From Dongia_A sp035695765 (lineage in GTDB: Bacteria; Pseudomonadota; Alphaproteobacteria; Dongiales; Dongiaceae), in NCBI GenBank assembly GCA_035695765.1, contig DASRRI010000037.1:1-64000 (forward strand): a DNA stretch of 64,000 nt, read 5' to 3'. Every line of letters starts with the position of its first letter. Within the stretch, counting starts at the first letter, position 1. Below, piece by piece: positions 53,984 through 62,154 of the stretch. Made by a program: the position numbers and the translations under genes. A model generated the notes under the pieces. It had not been told where the DNA came from, did not search any database, and saw only the letters and a list, made by a program, of their open reading frames with translations.

Positions 53984-54739
53984 CTATTCCTTCTTGTGCT
54001 TCTTCCCCTTGTTCTTTTTCTTCTCCGGCTTGATCAGCTCGCCGTCCAGCTTGCGGTGTTCGCTGCGATGACCCTTGCGGTTCTCCTTGGAGAATCGTTT
54101 CTTCTTCTTGTCATTGGCGAATTCCTCGACGGCCTTGCCCTTTATTTTCCGGACGACGTATCCGCCCTTGGTCATCGAGAAGGGCTTCTTGAGCAATCCC
54201 AGATGGTCGAACTTCGTGCCCTTCGGATGCTTGAAGGGTTCGAACCAGGCCGGGTGGACGAAATTCGACATCTGGAGTCCGTCGACCAGGAACCTGTCCT
54301 CTTCCACCGGGTCGCACATCTCGTAGGCGTATTCCGTGCCGTCATCGGCTTCCGCCCACAGATTGGCGATCGGGTCGATCACCATCTCGAACAATTCGTG
54401 GGAGGCAGTGAGACTGATGGGATCGCCGGCGTCGAAGGTTGGCTGGAGGAAGATCTTCGCGACCGGCTGGCCGTTCTTGGTGAGTTCGTGATAGCCGAGG
54501 AAGCCTGCGTCTTCCGGCGTGTCGAAGTAGATGAACTGCCAATCCGTCGGCTTTGCCTTGTCAGTGTTGTAGAGCTCCACGGGATAGCCCCAGACCGGCA
54601 GAAAGTGTTGGTCGTAGCATTTCTGCAGAGCGGCCGTGAGCTTGTCGAACGGAACGCCGAGCTCCAGTTTCGCCTTGTTGATGCAGGCGATGCGCACGGC
54701 GCCGCCTTGCCCAGCTTGGGCAGCGTGAATCGTGACCAT
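53984..54739 (-). CDS. Hypothetical zincin-like protein with lysine-rich tail
   Basis: A 251-residue protein with no signal peptide. Residues 112-123 read ASHELFEMVIDP; His114 and Glu115 followed by Glu118 and Asp122 look like the start of a metallopeptidase helix, though the classical second His is not in the HExxH position. From about 205 the chain is very basic, with runs of Lys (KKKK, KKKNKGKKHKKE), suggesting nucleic acid or polyanion binding. I do not recognise a named family. It is upstream of, and in the same direction as, the acid phosphatase gene. Confidence 0.6.
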   Translation of the reverse strand: MVTIHAAQAGQGGAVRIACINKAKLELGVPFDKLTAALQKCYDQHFLPVWGYPVELYNTDKAKPTDWQFIYFDTPEDAGFLGYHELTKNGQPVAKIFLQPTFDAGDPISLTASHELFEMVIDPIANLWAEADDGTEYAYEMCDPVEEDRFLVDGLQMSNFVHPAWFEPFKHPKGTKFDHLGLLKKPFSMTKGGYVVRKIKGKAVEEFANDKKKKRFSKENRKGHRSEHRKLDGELIKPEKKKNKGKKHKKE

Positions 54740-54812
54740 GATTATCCCCCTCGATGGATGCCGAACCTACCGCAACACCTCAATGTGGTCTCGGGAAGAA
54801 GCCATCATCCCG

Positions 54813-55658
54813 TTATTGCCCATTCCACGGCGTCAGGACACCGCGCTTGGCTGCGCGCTGCTCTTCGGGCGGCAGCTTGAAATTGCCGCCATAGGGCGCG
54901 GATTCGAACGAGCCGTAGCTGGGATTGGGCAGCATGAGCCAGTCATGGCCCCAGTGTGCCGCGCTCTCCTCGAACACCTTCAGCCGCTCATCCTCGCTGC
55001 CTTTATAGGCATCGGTGAAGTCGCCGAAATTGTCGCCGACCAGCAGCAGGATGCGGTAATGCTTGGCGATCGCCGCGCGCCGCGTGCCCTTGGCGGAGCC
55101 CCAGTCGGGCTGCTCCTTCGCGCTCAAGATGGTGTCGAGATTGCCGCCCATCGGGAAGCCGAGCTTTTTCATGTTCTCGCGCGTCGGGTCTTCTTCCTGC
55201 TTGGTGCGGTTGGTGACGTAGAACACCCTCACGCCCTTCTCGTCCGCATATTTGGCGAACTCGACCGCGCCCGGGATGGCCGTGGAGGTCTCCGACTTCA
55301 CGAACTGGGTCCAGGTCTTCGGATTGAAGCTCGTGCCGTTCGTCACCATCCAGGCCTGGAAGCCGGAATTGTCCAGTACCGTCTCATCGACATCGAGCAC
55401 GATTGCGGGCTCGAGATCCTCGAAATCGCCGGTCTGTTCGGCCGGGGCCGCCGTCCAGTCCTTGTCCTTCAGTGCCTGATCGAGCCGCATCTCTGCCAGC
55501 GCGAACACCGCCAGCGTATTCGCCTTGTATTCAACCGAGCGCTGCATCCACAGGACGGCGTTCAAATTGTCGTTGGCCGGCGCGTCCTCTGCGAACGCGG
55601 CGCTGGCCGGCGACAAAGCAAGGCAGAGAGCCAGAGCGGCAAGCGGGCGAACAATCAT
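54813..55658 (-). CDS. HAD-superfamily acid phosphatase, lipoprotein e(P4)/class B-like
   Basis: A 281-residue secreted phosphatase. The ATG at 55658 has GGGAG nine bases upstream; one three codons earlier is possible. The signal peptide ends in AFA before EDAPANDN. The HAD motif I is Asp89-Val-Asp91-Glu-Thr93 in VLDVDETVLDN, motif II is in VFYVTNRT, and motif III/IV is LLLVGDNFGDF. The e(P4)-like family dephosphorylates nucleotides and other phosphomonoesters in the periplasm. No lipobox Cys is seen in the signal, so it is probably soluble. Confidence 0.88.
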   Translation of the reverse strand: MIVRPLAALALCLALSPASAAFAEDAPANDNLNAVLWMQRSVEYKANTLAVFALAEMRLDQALKDKDWTAAPAEQTGDFEDLEPAIVLDVDETVLDNSGFQAWMVTNGTSFNPKTWTQFVKSETSTAIPGAVEFAKYADEKGVRVFYVTNRTKQEEDPTRENMKKLGFPMGGNLDTILSAKEQPDWGSAKGTRRAAIAKHYRILLLVGDNFGDFTDAYKGSEDERLKVFEESAAHWGHDWLMLPNPSYGSFESAPYGGNFKLPPEEQRAAKRGVLTPWNGQ

Positions 55659-55811
55659 GGCAGCCATCTCCCATCGGCGTTCAGCGACTGGCCCAATCAT
55701 AGGAAGGATATCATGGAGGTGGCAAGGTGGCGGCGTGTCGGCGCGCCGGTCGACGACACCTCCGATCAAGTCGATCGAAGCGAGCGAACGCTGCTCGCGT
55801 TCAAAAAGTAC

Positions 55812-55846
55812 TCGGCCCGCCGCCGGGGGTGCCGGCGGCGGGCCGA
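55812..55846 (-). terminator. Strong intrinsic terminator of the DUF4242 gene
   Basis: A perfect 15-bp stem (55812-55826 with 55832-55846) starts TCGGCCCGCC and closes over a 5-base loop. Read on the minus strand it lies 22 bases after the DUF4242 stop and is followed by ACTTTTTG, a typical T-run. Confidence 0.88.
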
Positions 55847-55867
55847 AGCATCATTCAATCGCGCGCG

Positions 55868-56146
55868 TCAGTCGGCGCGGAAGAAATAGGGGTCAAGCAC
55901 GCGCACTTCGGTGACCTTGTCGACCGGGATCTTGGTGCGCTGCGCGGCCTTGCGGATCGAGTCCGGATTCGGGCCGTCATAGATGCAGTAGCTCTTCTTG
56001 CGGTCCGGCGTGAAATAGGAGTGAACCCATGTCACGCCTTCCTGGGCGTTCTCCGCCACGACGTCGAGGCAGACCTGAGCGCCTTCCTTGTTCTGAGTGA
56101 GCCCGAGCCCGTCGGGGAAAGTGCGTTCTACGAGATAGCGTGGCAT
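55868..56146 (-). CDS. DUF4242 (SCO4226-like) small protein
   Basis: A 92-residue ferredoxin-like-fold protein: MPRYLVERTFPDGL, WVHSYFTPDRKKSYCIYDGPNPDSIRKAA in pieces, and IPVDKVTEVRVLDPYFF are typical of DUF4242, whose Streptomyces member SCO4226 binds nickel. AAGGAG stands six bases before the ATG. It follows a DUF1127 gene by 18 bases and ends at a strong terminator. Function in this organism is not known. Confidence 0.88.
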   Translation of the reverse strand: MPRYLVERTFPDGLGLTQNKEGAQVCLDVVAENAQEGVTWVHSYFTPDRKKSYCIYDGPNPDSIRKAAQRTKIPVDKVTEVRVLDPYFFRAD

Positions 56147-56164
56147 GTAGCTCTCCTTGCTGAG

Positions 56165-56377
56165 TTATCGGTGGATGTAGCGCTCCAACGTCGGCTGTGC
56201 GTAGCCCGGACGATTCAGTCCGAGGTCGGCGAGCAGGTGGTCCGACATAGTTTCGAGCGATCGCTTGCGCGGGCGTAACCTCAGCTGCAAGCGCCTCCAG
56301 AAGCCGAGCGCGAGTCCCGCCAGAGTGGGCGCTGGCGCACCGGCTTGGGTTTGCATCGCAGGTCCCGTCGTATTCAC
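56165..56377 (-). CDS. DUF1127 small protein
   Basis: A 70-residue protein with the DUF1127 core RKRSLETMSDHLLADLGLNRPGY at about 37-60, an Arg-rich helix followed by the L-x-DxGL motif. Small DUF1127 proteins in alphaproteobacteria are linked to RNA turnover and to phosphate or carbon responses. It lies 18 bases before the DUF4242 gene, in the same direction. Confidence 0.75.
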   Translation of the reverse strand: MNTTGPAMQTQAGAPAPTLAGLALGFWRRLQLRLRPRKRSLETMSDHLLADLGLNRPGYAQPTLERYIHR

Positions 56378-56780
56378 GTCGTGTCTCCTGACAGTCTTTG
56401 GTCGTCCGCGCAGTGATCCAGAGATGCGCCGGAAGCCCCGATGCCGAAAGCGATGAAAATGTCATTGATGGATGGCGATCGTGCCAAAGCGAGATTGCAT
56501 GCCACGGTCACGACAAAGCCGCCGCGTTTCACACGGAGGCTCCTCAGATCGGAGCGCTCGCCGGTTGATCGCGCCGAGGGATGGATAATTGAACACAATT
56601 AATATGTGAAAAACGACGCGATGGCTGCAGCGGGCTGGATTGGCCTGAAGTGCGGTACGGCGGGCACAGCGAAAGTGACATTGAGAGGGGGTGATCGTGC
56701 CAACAAGCTGATGTCCCTGGAGTGGCACAGAATCTTGGTGATAGATGTGGAACATCGAATGAAAATTGTGGGGGTTCCAA
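56378..56780. promoter_or_regulatory. 403-base divergent gap before the GlxA-type regulator
   Basis: This holds the promoters of the DUF1127 gene (leftward) and the GlxA-type regulator (rightward). A leftward frame of 74 residues at 56374-56598 (MCSIIHPSARSTG...) overlaps the DUF1127 start by four bases but resembles nothing I know and is not called. An AT-rich stretch near 56588-56610 (AACACAATTAATATG) is the best promoter candidate. GGGGG is six bases before the regulator's ATG. Confidence 0.45.
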
Positions 56781-57812
56781 ATGTTGGACGTGACTATCGT
56801 CTTGGTCAATGACGGCTACGCCTCGACCTCCATCGGGCCAATGGAGGTCTTCTACGCCGCCGGACGGATGTGGAACGTCCTGGATGGACATGGGGCAGAG
56901 CCGAAGTTCCGCATCTCGGTCGCCTCGATCGATGGCGCACCGGTGACCAGCGCCTACGGACTCAGCATCTCGCCGCAATCGTCAATCGATGCGATCGAGC
57001 GTGCCGACCTCATCCTGGTCTCGGCGTCCAGCCTGGATCCGGCCACGTGGCGGCAACAGCCGGCGGAGCTCGCGCCGTGGCTGCGCCGGTGGCACAACAA
57101 GGGCGCCATGATCGGTGGCCTGTGCACGGGGGTCGCCTTCCTGGCCGAAGCCGGTCTGCTCGACGGGCGCCGCGCCACCACGCATTGGGGCGTGGCGCGA
57201 TACTTCGAACGGCTCTATCCGAAAGTGGATTGGCGTCCGGAAGTGCTGATCACGGAGGATGGCGGGCTGTTCTGCAGCGGCGGCGTCTATGCCTCCGTCG
57301 ATCTCAGCCTCTATCTGGTGGAGAAATTGTGCGGCCATCAAGTCGCGGTGGAGTGCTCCAAGGCCTTGCTCATCAACATGCCGCGATTCTACCAGGCGGG
57401 GTACTCGATCCTGCCGGTGTCGCGGCCGCATGCCGACCAGAAAATCCGCCAGGTCGAGGAATACCTGCAGGCCAATTTCGCCAAACCGCTGTCGATCGAC
57501 GAGCTGGCGCAGCATGCGGGGATGAGCCGCCGCAACTTCCTCCGGCGTTTCAAGGCGGCGACGGGCGCAATGCCCGGTGCGTATCTGCAGATGTTCCGCG
57601 TCGCTGCGGCGCGGCAGATGCTGGAAGACAGTGCGACATCCGTGCAGCGGGTAGGCTCGGCCGTCGGCTACGACAACGTCACGTTCTTCCGCCAAATCTT
57701 CCGGCGCTATACCGGCGTCACGCCCGCCGAATACCGCAGCAACTTCAAGCCGGTGCCGTCGCTCACCGCGGATAATGACGTGCTGGAACCGGAGCTCAGC
57801 ATCGCAGTCTAG
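56781..57812 (+). CDS. GlxA-type AraC-family transcriptional regulator
   Basis: A 343-residue protein. Residues 1 to about 195 form a DJ-1/PfpI-like domain with GGLCTGVAFLAEAGLL, the nucleophile-elbow-like Cys, and about 215-315 form the AraC double helix-turn-helix (IDELAQHAGMSRRNFLRRFK, VGSAVGYDNVTFFRQIFRRYTGVTPAEYR in parts). GlxA-type proteins sense amines or amidated ligands. The ATG at 56781 is preferred over a TTG at 56766. Its TAG stop lies inside the left end of the IS element, so the last residues may be altered. Confidence 0.87.
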   Translation: MLDVTIVLVNDGYASTSIGPMEVFYAAGRMWNVLDGHGAEPKFRISVASIDGAPVTSAYGLSISPQSSIDAIERADLILVSASSLDPATWRQQPAELAPWLRRWHNKGAMIGGLCTGVAFLAEAGLLDGRRATTHWGVARYFERLYPKVDWRPEVLITEDGGLFCSGGVYASVDLSLYLVEKLCGHQVAVECSKALLINMPRFYQAGYSILPVSRPHADQKIRQVEEYLQANFAKPLSIDELAQHAGMSRRNFLRRFKAATGAMPGAYLQMFRVAAARQMLEDSATSVQRVGSAVGYDNVTFFRQIFRRYTGVTPAEYRSNFKPVPSLTADNDVLEPELSIAV

Positions 57813-57825
57813 GGTCAGGACTCAT
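57809..57825 (+). repeat. Left terminal inverted repeat of the IS element
   Basis: CTAGGGTCAGGACTCAT. The TAG at 57810-57812 also serves as the stop codon of the GlxA-type regulator. Confidence 0.88.
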
Positions 57826-58425
57826 TGACCGAGCCAAAAGATAACGGTTGCCGCGATGCAGATAGCGCTGAAGAATGTGTGGGCGCAGCGGTCGTAGCGC
57901 ATTGAGATGCGCCGCCAGTCTTTTAGCCTTGCGAACATGTTCTCGACCTTTGGCGCTGTCGATACAAAGTCCCGCAGTATGTTGCGGGCAACCGGCGCTT
58001 GGCTCGCGGTGGAATGCAAGGCGTGATGCCTCGTCCGGCGAGAGCCTCTCGGAATGCATCACTATCATAGCCCTTGTCGGCAATAAGCGTCTCGGCGTCT
58101 GGCAGCATTGGATAGATCAGAGCCGCGCCCTTATGGTCACTCATTTGTCCTTCTGTAAGAAGAAAGATAACTGGCCGACCGGCGCCATCGCAAACCGCGT
58201 GCAGCTTGGAGTTCAGCCCGCCTTTCGTGCGGCCGATGAGACGGGGTGAATCCCCCTTTTGAGCAGACTGGCGACCGTCCGATGCGCCTTAAAATGCGTG
58301 CTGTCGATCATCACGCGGTCGGGCGGGCCGCTCTGGGTCGTCCACGCGCGGAATGCCACGCGTCCGGGGGAAAAGGATTCGATGCGCTTAAGCTGAGCTT
58401 TAGTCAGCCAGAATTGATCAGACAT
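57822..58425 (-). pseudogene. IS5-family transposase, deleted and frameshifted
   Basis: The gene begins MSDQFWLTKAQLKRIESF at 58425 and ends CAHTFFSAICIAATVIFWLGQ (57822), both typical of IS5/IS427 transposases. Remains of the DDE triad are seen in MIDSTH, ADKGYDS and VENMFARLKDW. Compared with the family, some 55 residues between the N-terminal region and MIDSTH are missing near 58325, and frame changes occur near 58245 and 57950. It cannot make an active enzyme. Confidence 0.9.
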
Positions 58426-58603
58426 CGGCAGTTCCTCCTGCCGTGCTTGAATCACGATGTCACATCAGATGAATTAGAGTTTGCAAAGGTCTGCTGTGCG
58501 GACAAACCGGACACGGAACGGGGTCCTCTTCAATCTCGGTGAGCTTGCCTTGACAGCTTGCCCGCACCGCAGCCGATGATTTTGGCCAAGGAGGAGCCTC
58601 ACG

Positions 58604-59257
58604 ATGACCATCACCATTACCGCCTTTGAACGGTCACCCGATGGCGGCAGGGGACTGGCGCGTGATACGCGCGTTCGCTGGGCGCTTGAGGAAGTGGGCC
58701 AACCCTACGAGGTTCGCCTTGTTTCGTTTCGTGCGATTAAGGAACCGGCGCATCTGGCCCTTCATCCTTTCGGCCAGATTCCGACTTATGAGGAAGGCGA
58801 TCTCGCCCTGTTCGAGACAGGGGCGATCGTCTTCCATATCGCCCAACGCCATGCGGGACTTCTGCCGGATGACGCCAATGCCCGGGCGCGCGCGATCACT
58901 TGGATGTTTGCCGCGGTCAACACGGTGGAGCCGCCAATCCTTGAACTTGGAACCGCTAGGCTCCTGGAGGGTGACAAGCCCTGGCATGACGAGCGCTTGC
59001 CTCTGGTCGAGGATCGCGTTCGCAACCGGCTGAAACAACTTTCCGCCCGCCTGGGCGATGCCGACTGGCTCGATGGTGCGTTCAGTGCGGGCGATCTGAT
59101 GATGGTGTCGGTGCTGCTCAGGCTGAAATCATCGGGCATTCTGGACGAATACCCAAACCTAGCAGCCTATCTCGCCCGCGGTGAAACGCGGCCTGCCTAC
59201 AAACGGGCTTTCGCCGCTCAATTGGCGGTTAACACGGGCAAGCCGCCGACCGGCTGA
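58604..59257 (+). CDS. Glutathione S-transferase family protein inside the IS element
   Basis: A 217-residue GST. The N-terminal thioredoxin-like domain includes RDTRVRWALEEVGQPYEVRLV and HPFGQIPTYEEGDLALFETGAI in parts, with the cis-Pro and Glu-Thr/Ser positions that hold glutathione. The C-terminal helical domain has LGDADWLDGAFSAGDLMM near 150. GGAGGAG is seven bases before the ATG. The gene is intact, although the transposase next to it is wrecked. It differs from the GST at 9790. Its place between IS ends suggests it moved as a passenger. Confidence 0.88.
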   Translation: MTITITAFERSPDGGRGLARDTRVRWALEEVGQPYEVRLVSFRAIKEPAHLALHPFGQIPTYEEGDLALFETGAIVFHIAQRHAGLLPDDANARARAITWMFAAVNTVEPPILELGTARLLEGDKPWHDERLPLVEDRVRNRLKQLSARLGDADWLDGAFSAGDLMMVSVLLRLKSSGILDEYPNLAAYLARGETRPAYKRAFAAQLAVNTGKPPTG

Positions 59258-59307
59258 TGAGGTCCATCCTGGGCTCGAAGTCGTCATCCGAGTTTTCTGT
59301 TCAGTTT

Positions 59308-59324
59308 ATGGGTCCTGACCCTAG
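59308..59324 (-). repeat. Right terminal inverted repeat of the IS element
   Basis: ATGGGTCCTGACCCTAG, matching the left repeat with one mismatch. It ends 13 bases before the stop codon of the desaturase gene. Confidence 0.88.
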
Positions 59325-59337
59325 ACAGAGACGCGGA

Positions 59338-60501
59338 TTATTTGCGGTCCGACGAAACGGGAATCGGTGCCAGCCGGGCGCCGACCGATGCGAGCAGCAG
59401 ATCGTAGGCGCGGTCGACGATCTCGTCCAACGAGATGGTTCGCGCGAACATCGCCTTTGCCTGCGCCAGGAACTCGTCGCGGCTCGGCATCTGCGGCAAA
59501 TGCACGGTCATCAACAACTCGCTCGTGCGCTCGCGCGCGCGGCCGAGGCTGTCCTGCAAGGAAGACAACGCAGGTCCGTGCAGCGCCGACGTGATCGCGA
59601 CCGCGATCCGTTCGGAGTTGAAATGCGCCGCAAGCTGTTCGGCCGCTCGGTTGACGATGCGCGCGCCAAGCCGTTGCTCATTGCGCACCACATGCTCGGG
59701 CGGAGTCTTGAGGTCCCAGACCAGGCCGACCACAGCCATCGCCCGGAGCACATAGTAGGCCGGGTCGACCTCCCACCATCTGAATCCTTGCCGGACGCTG
59801 CTCTGGTAGGCGTGATGGTTGTTGTGCCAGCCCTCGCCGAGCGTGAGGATCGCGAGGAACCAGTTGTTGCGGGAATCATCGCCCGTCACATAGCGCTTGT
59901 TGCCATGCACGTGCGCCAGAGAATTGATGCAGAAGGTGGCGTGATAGACCAGCGCCGTACTCCACAGGAAGCCGACCACCAGTCCTGACCAACCAGCGAT
60001 CAGGAAGCACAAGATGGCGGTCACGATCGCCGGCAGCAGCTCCAGCTTCTTCAGCCACATCAGTTCGGGATAGCGCGTCAGATCTGCGACCTTGGTCAGG
60101 TCCGCTTGGTCATGCTTGCGATCGAAGATCCATCCCAGATGGCTGTAGGTGAAGCCCTTGCGCCGAGGCGAATGCACGTCCTCCTCAGTGTCGGAATGCA
60201 CATGATGGTGCCGGTGCTTTGCCGCCCACCAGAGGACGCTCTTTTGTGCGGTGGTCTGGGCCAGGACTGCGAGCACGAATTGGAAGGCACGGCTGGTCGA
60301 GTAGGCGCGGTGCGAGAAGTAGCGGTGATATCCAGCCACCACCGCGAACATGCGCAGGCCATACAATGTCGCGCAGATAGCAACCGCGGGCCATGTGATG
60401 CCGGACCAGATAGCCGCGAAGCAGCCGAGGTGAACAAGCACGAATGGGATGGCGGACGGATACATGATGTCGTCATGTCCGCCGCCGGTCGAAAGATGCA
60501 T
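59338..60501 (-). CDS. Acyl-CoA/fatty acid delta-9-type desaturase
   Basis: A 387-residue integral membrane desaturase with the three histidine boxes that bind the di-iron centre: HRYFSH at 59-64, HRHHH at 96-100 and HNNHH at 226-230. About four membrane segments lie before and between the boxes (about 15-55, 70-90, 155-185). It introduces a double bond into saturated acyl chains for membrane fluidity. Residues after about 290 form an unrecognised helical tail of some 95 residues. It heads leftward towards the IS element, which lies just past its stop. Confidence 0.92.
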   Translation of the reverse strand: MHLSTGGGHDDIMYPSAIPFVLVHLGCFAAIWSGITWPAVAICATLYGLRMFAVVAGYHRYFSHRAYSTSRAFQFVLAVLAQTTAQKSVLWWAAKHRHHHVHSDTEEDVHSPRRKGFTYSHLGWIFDRKHDQADLTKVADLTRYPELMWLKKLELLPAIVTAILCFLIAGWSGLVVGFLWSTALVYHATFCINSLAHVHGNKRYVTGDDSRNNWFLAILTLGEGWHNNHHAYQSSVRQGFRWWEVDPAYYVLRAMAVVGLVWDLKTPPEHVVRNEQRLGARIVNRAAEQLAAHFNSERIAVAITSALHGPALSSLQDSLGRARERTSELLMTVHLPQMPSRDEFLAQAKAMFARTISLDEIVDRAYDLLLASVGARLAPIPVSSDRK

Positions 60502-60504
60502 CTA

Positions 60505-60771
60505 TCAGACCTTCTTAACCGGTTTCTTCGTCGTCGCAGGTGTTCCGCCGCCGGCCTCGCGCGCCAGGCGCAGTGCCCGAAGCCGTTCGGTATTGGCGAG
60601 GACGGCGCGCTTCTCGGCCTCGTATTCTTGCGTCGCAAGTGCTGCGTCGCGCGCGCGGTCTGCCTTCATGGCATTCCGGGCCGCCTGATCCGGGCGGGCT
60701 TTCGGACCCGACGAGGCTTGTTCCCCGGCGGGGCGGCCTTGGAATGTGGATAGGCGGCGTCTCATGATCAT
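60505..60771 (-). CDS. Small basic/charged hypothetical protein downstream of cspA
   Basis: About 88 residues from MIMRRRLSTF, with AAGGA eight bases before the ATG. The chain is mostly helical and charged (ARPDQAARNAMKADRARDAALATQ in parts, LRALRLAREA) and ends in a Lys-rich tail, with no signal or membrane segment. Similar small Ala/Arg-rich proteins are often encoded beside cold-shock genes in alphaproteobacteria; that link is from memory. It lies between cspA and the desaturase, three bases from the latter. Confidence 0.55.
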   Translation of the reverse strand: MIMRRRLSTFQGRPAGEQASSGPKARPDQAARNAMKADRARDAALATQEYEAEKRAVLANTERLRALRLAREAGGGTPATTKKPVKKV

Positions 60772-60804
60772 GAGTTCTATTCCTTGAGAAATCTTCAACA
60801 AGAA

Positions 60805-60831
60805 CCCCGCGCCTGGAGACCAGACGCGGGG
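60805..60831 (-). terminator. cspA terminator hairpin
   Basis: CCCCGCG at 60805-60811 pairs with CGCGGGG at 60825-60831, and the loop contains a further CTGG/CCAG pairing. On the minus strand it is followed by TTCTTGTTG, and it lies 64 bases after the cspA stop. Confidence 0.7.
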
Positions 60832-60895
60832 CTCAAAACCATCTGCCTTGCCAGTACATCCGTGGCTAAAGCGGTGTGGCTATTCTTGCGGCCGC

Positions 60896-61105
60896 TTAGG
60901 CGGCGCGCAGATTCTCAGCGGAGGACTTACCGGTCTTGCGATCGGCAACGATCTCGTAGGAGACCTTCTGGCCCTCACTCAGGTTGCTCATCCCAGCGCG
61001 TTCGACCGCGCTGATATGAACGAAAACGTCCTTGCTGCCGTCTTCCGGCTGAATGAAACCGAAGCCCTTTTGGCTATTGAACCACTTTACAGTACCTGTG
61101 CTCAT
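60896..61105 (-). CDS. cspA: Cold-shock protein CspA family
   Basis: A 69-residue OB-fold protein: MSTGTVKWFNSQKGFGFIQP contains the RNP1-type KGFGFI, and VFVHISAVE is RNP2. It binds single-stranded RNA and DNA and melts structure in the cold or in growth transitions. AAGGA lies seven bases before the ATG. The open frame 12 codons upstream is part of the leader. Its neighbours (desaturase, small basic protein) fit a cold or envelope stress setting. Confidence 0.95.
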   Translation of the reverse strand: MSTGTVKWFNSQKGFGFIQPEDGSKDVFVHISAVERAGMSNLSEGQKVSYEIVADRKTGKSSAENLRAA

Positions 61106-61336
61106 AGAATTATCCTTTAGTCGTGTGTAGTTAAGCCGCATTATTGACGCGGCAAGTCAAGTCGAGGATCTGGGAAGAAAGTCGTCAGTCAGGCGCGCTG
61201 TAAGCGGCGAGGCCAAGGCGATCGGCCGAAACTCGATGGCATATACATAGCGATTACCCCCTCCTTCCGCAAGGGCAGGCCGCGATTTAGGCCGATATAT
61301 GTAGCCGAGCGCGCGGCAGAGGGCGAAGGTGCCTCG
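61106..61336. promoter_or_regulatory. cspA leader and promoter region; no gene
   Basis: On the minus strand TTGACT (a good -35 box) is near 61160 and is followed by GCCGC-GTCAATAAT-GCGGC, a small hairpin at about 61136-61154, before the AAAGGATAATTCT leader. Cold-shock leaders often fold to control translation; here this is inference. The rest up to the acetyltransferase stop at 61337 shows no gene. Confidence 0.45.
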
Positions 61337-62065
61337 TCAGGCCGAGCCCTTGAGAGCGGCGGCCGTCAGGGCGCCGAGGCTCTGCTGCTGATTGCCGTGG
61401 ACATCGAAATTGCCGGGATCGAGCCAAGTCTCATAGGCCGCTTTCAGCGCCGGCCATTCGTGGTCGATGATGGCGAACCAGGCAGTGTCGCGATTGCGCC
61501 CCTTGTAGATGACGGCTTGGCGGAACACGCCTTCGAAGCTGAACCCGAGGCGCGCGGCGGCCCGGCGCGATGGCTCGTTCAGTGCGTCGCATTTCCACTC
61601 GTAGCGGCGATAGCCCAGTTCCTCGAACACCCGGTGCATCATCAGGTACATCGCCTCGGTCGCGGCGCGCGTGCGCTGCAAGCGCGGCGAATAGTGGATG
61701 TGGCCGGTCTCGATCACGCCAAACTTCGGATCGATGCGCAGATAGGAGGCGACTCCGACTGCCTTGTTGGTTGCGCCATCGATAACGGCGTGGAACAGAG
61801 GATCATCGCCGAGGCACGTCGCTTTCATCCAGGCGCGATATTCCGGCAGGGTGCCGAACGGGCCATAGGCCATGTAGGTCCAGCTTCGTCCATCGGCATC
61901 GTCGGAGATTGCCTCGAACAGGTCGGCGGCGTGGCGATCCGGGTCGATCGGCTCGATCCGACAGTAGCGTCCGGCGATCGGCGAGCGCGGCGGCAGGCTA
62001 ACCGGCTTCCAATGCGGCACCTGATAGCCGACCGGCTGGCCCAGAGAATTGACCCGGTTATTCAT
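61337..62065 (-). CDS. GNAT-family N-acetyltransferase (RimJ/RimL type)
   Basis: A 242-residue acetyltransferase_3 protein. It contains YCRIEPIDPDRHAADLFEAI, the central VIETGHIHYSPRLQRTRAATEAMYLMM in parts (acetyl-CoA loop region near 125-140), and WKCDALNEPSRRAAARLGFSFEGVFRQ in parts, the classic RimL-type end. It is longer than usual because of N- and C-terminal extensions of about 30 residues each. It is divergent from an acyl-CoA synthetase. Substrate unknown. Confidence 0.88.
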   Translation of the reverse strand: MNNRVNSLGQPVGYQVPHWKPVSLPPRSPIAGRYCRIEPIDPDRHAADLFEAISDDADGRSWTYMAYGPFGTLPEYRAWMKATCLGDDPLFHAVIDGATNKAVGVASYLRIDPKFGVIETGHIHYSPRLQRTRAATEAMYLMMHRVFEELGYRRYEWKCDALNEPSRRAAARLGFSFEGVFRQAVIYKGRNRDTAWFAIIDHEWPALKAAYETWLDPGNFDVHGNQQQSLGALTAAALKGSA

Positions 62066-62154
62066 TCGTCCCCCGCACGACGATTCGAAAACAGAGGCAT
62101 CATATCATAGAGCCTTTGCCGGCGCTCGCCACCGGTTTGAAAAAGAGCAGCAAA

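Larger units (their letters stand above)
57809..59324. mobile_element. IS5-family (IS427-like) element remnant carrying a GST gene
   Basis: Inverted repeats CTAGGGTCAGGACTCAT (57809-57825) and ATGGGTCCTGACCCTAG (59308-59324) match at 16 of 17 positions and are both bounded by CTAG, fitting the YTAR target and TA duplication of the IS427 group. Inside are a decayed transposase (57822-58425) and an intact glutathione S-transferase (58604-59257). GAGTTT at 58477-58482 and again at 59290-59295 brackets about 807 bases containing the GST, as if that segment was inserted just inside the element's right end. Confidence 0.85.

Noticed and set aside
56374..56598. 74-residue minus-strand frame overlapping the DUF1127 start
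   Set aside because: No family, no clear ribosome site and an odd composition; recorded only in the gap entry.
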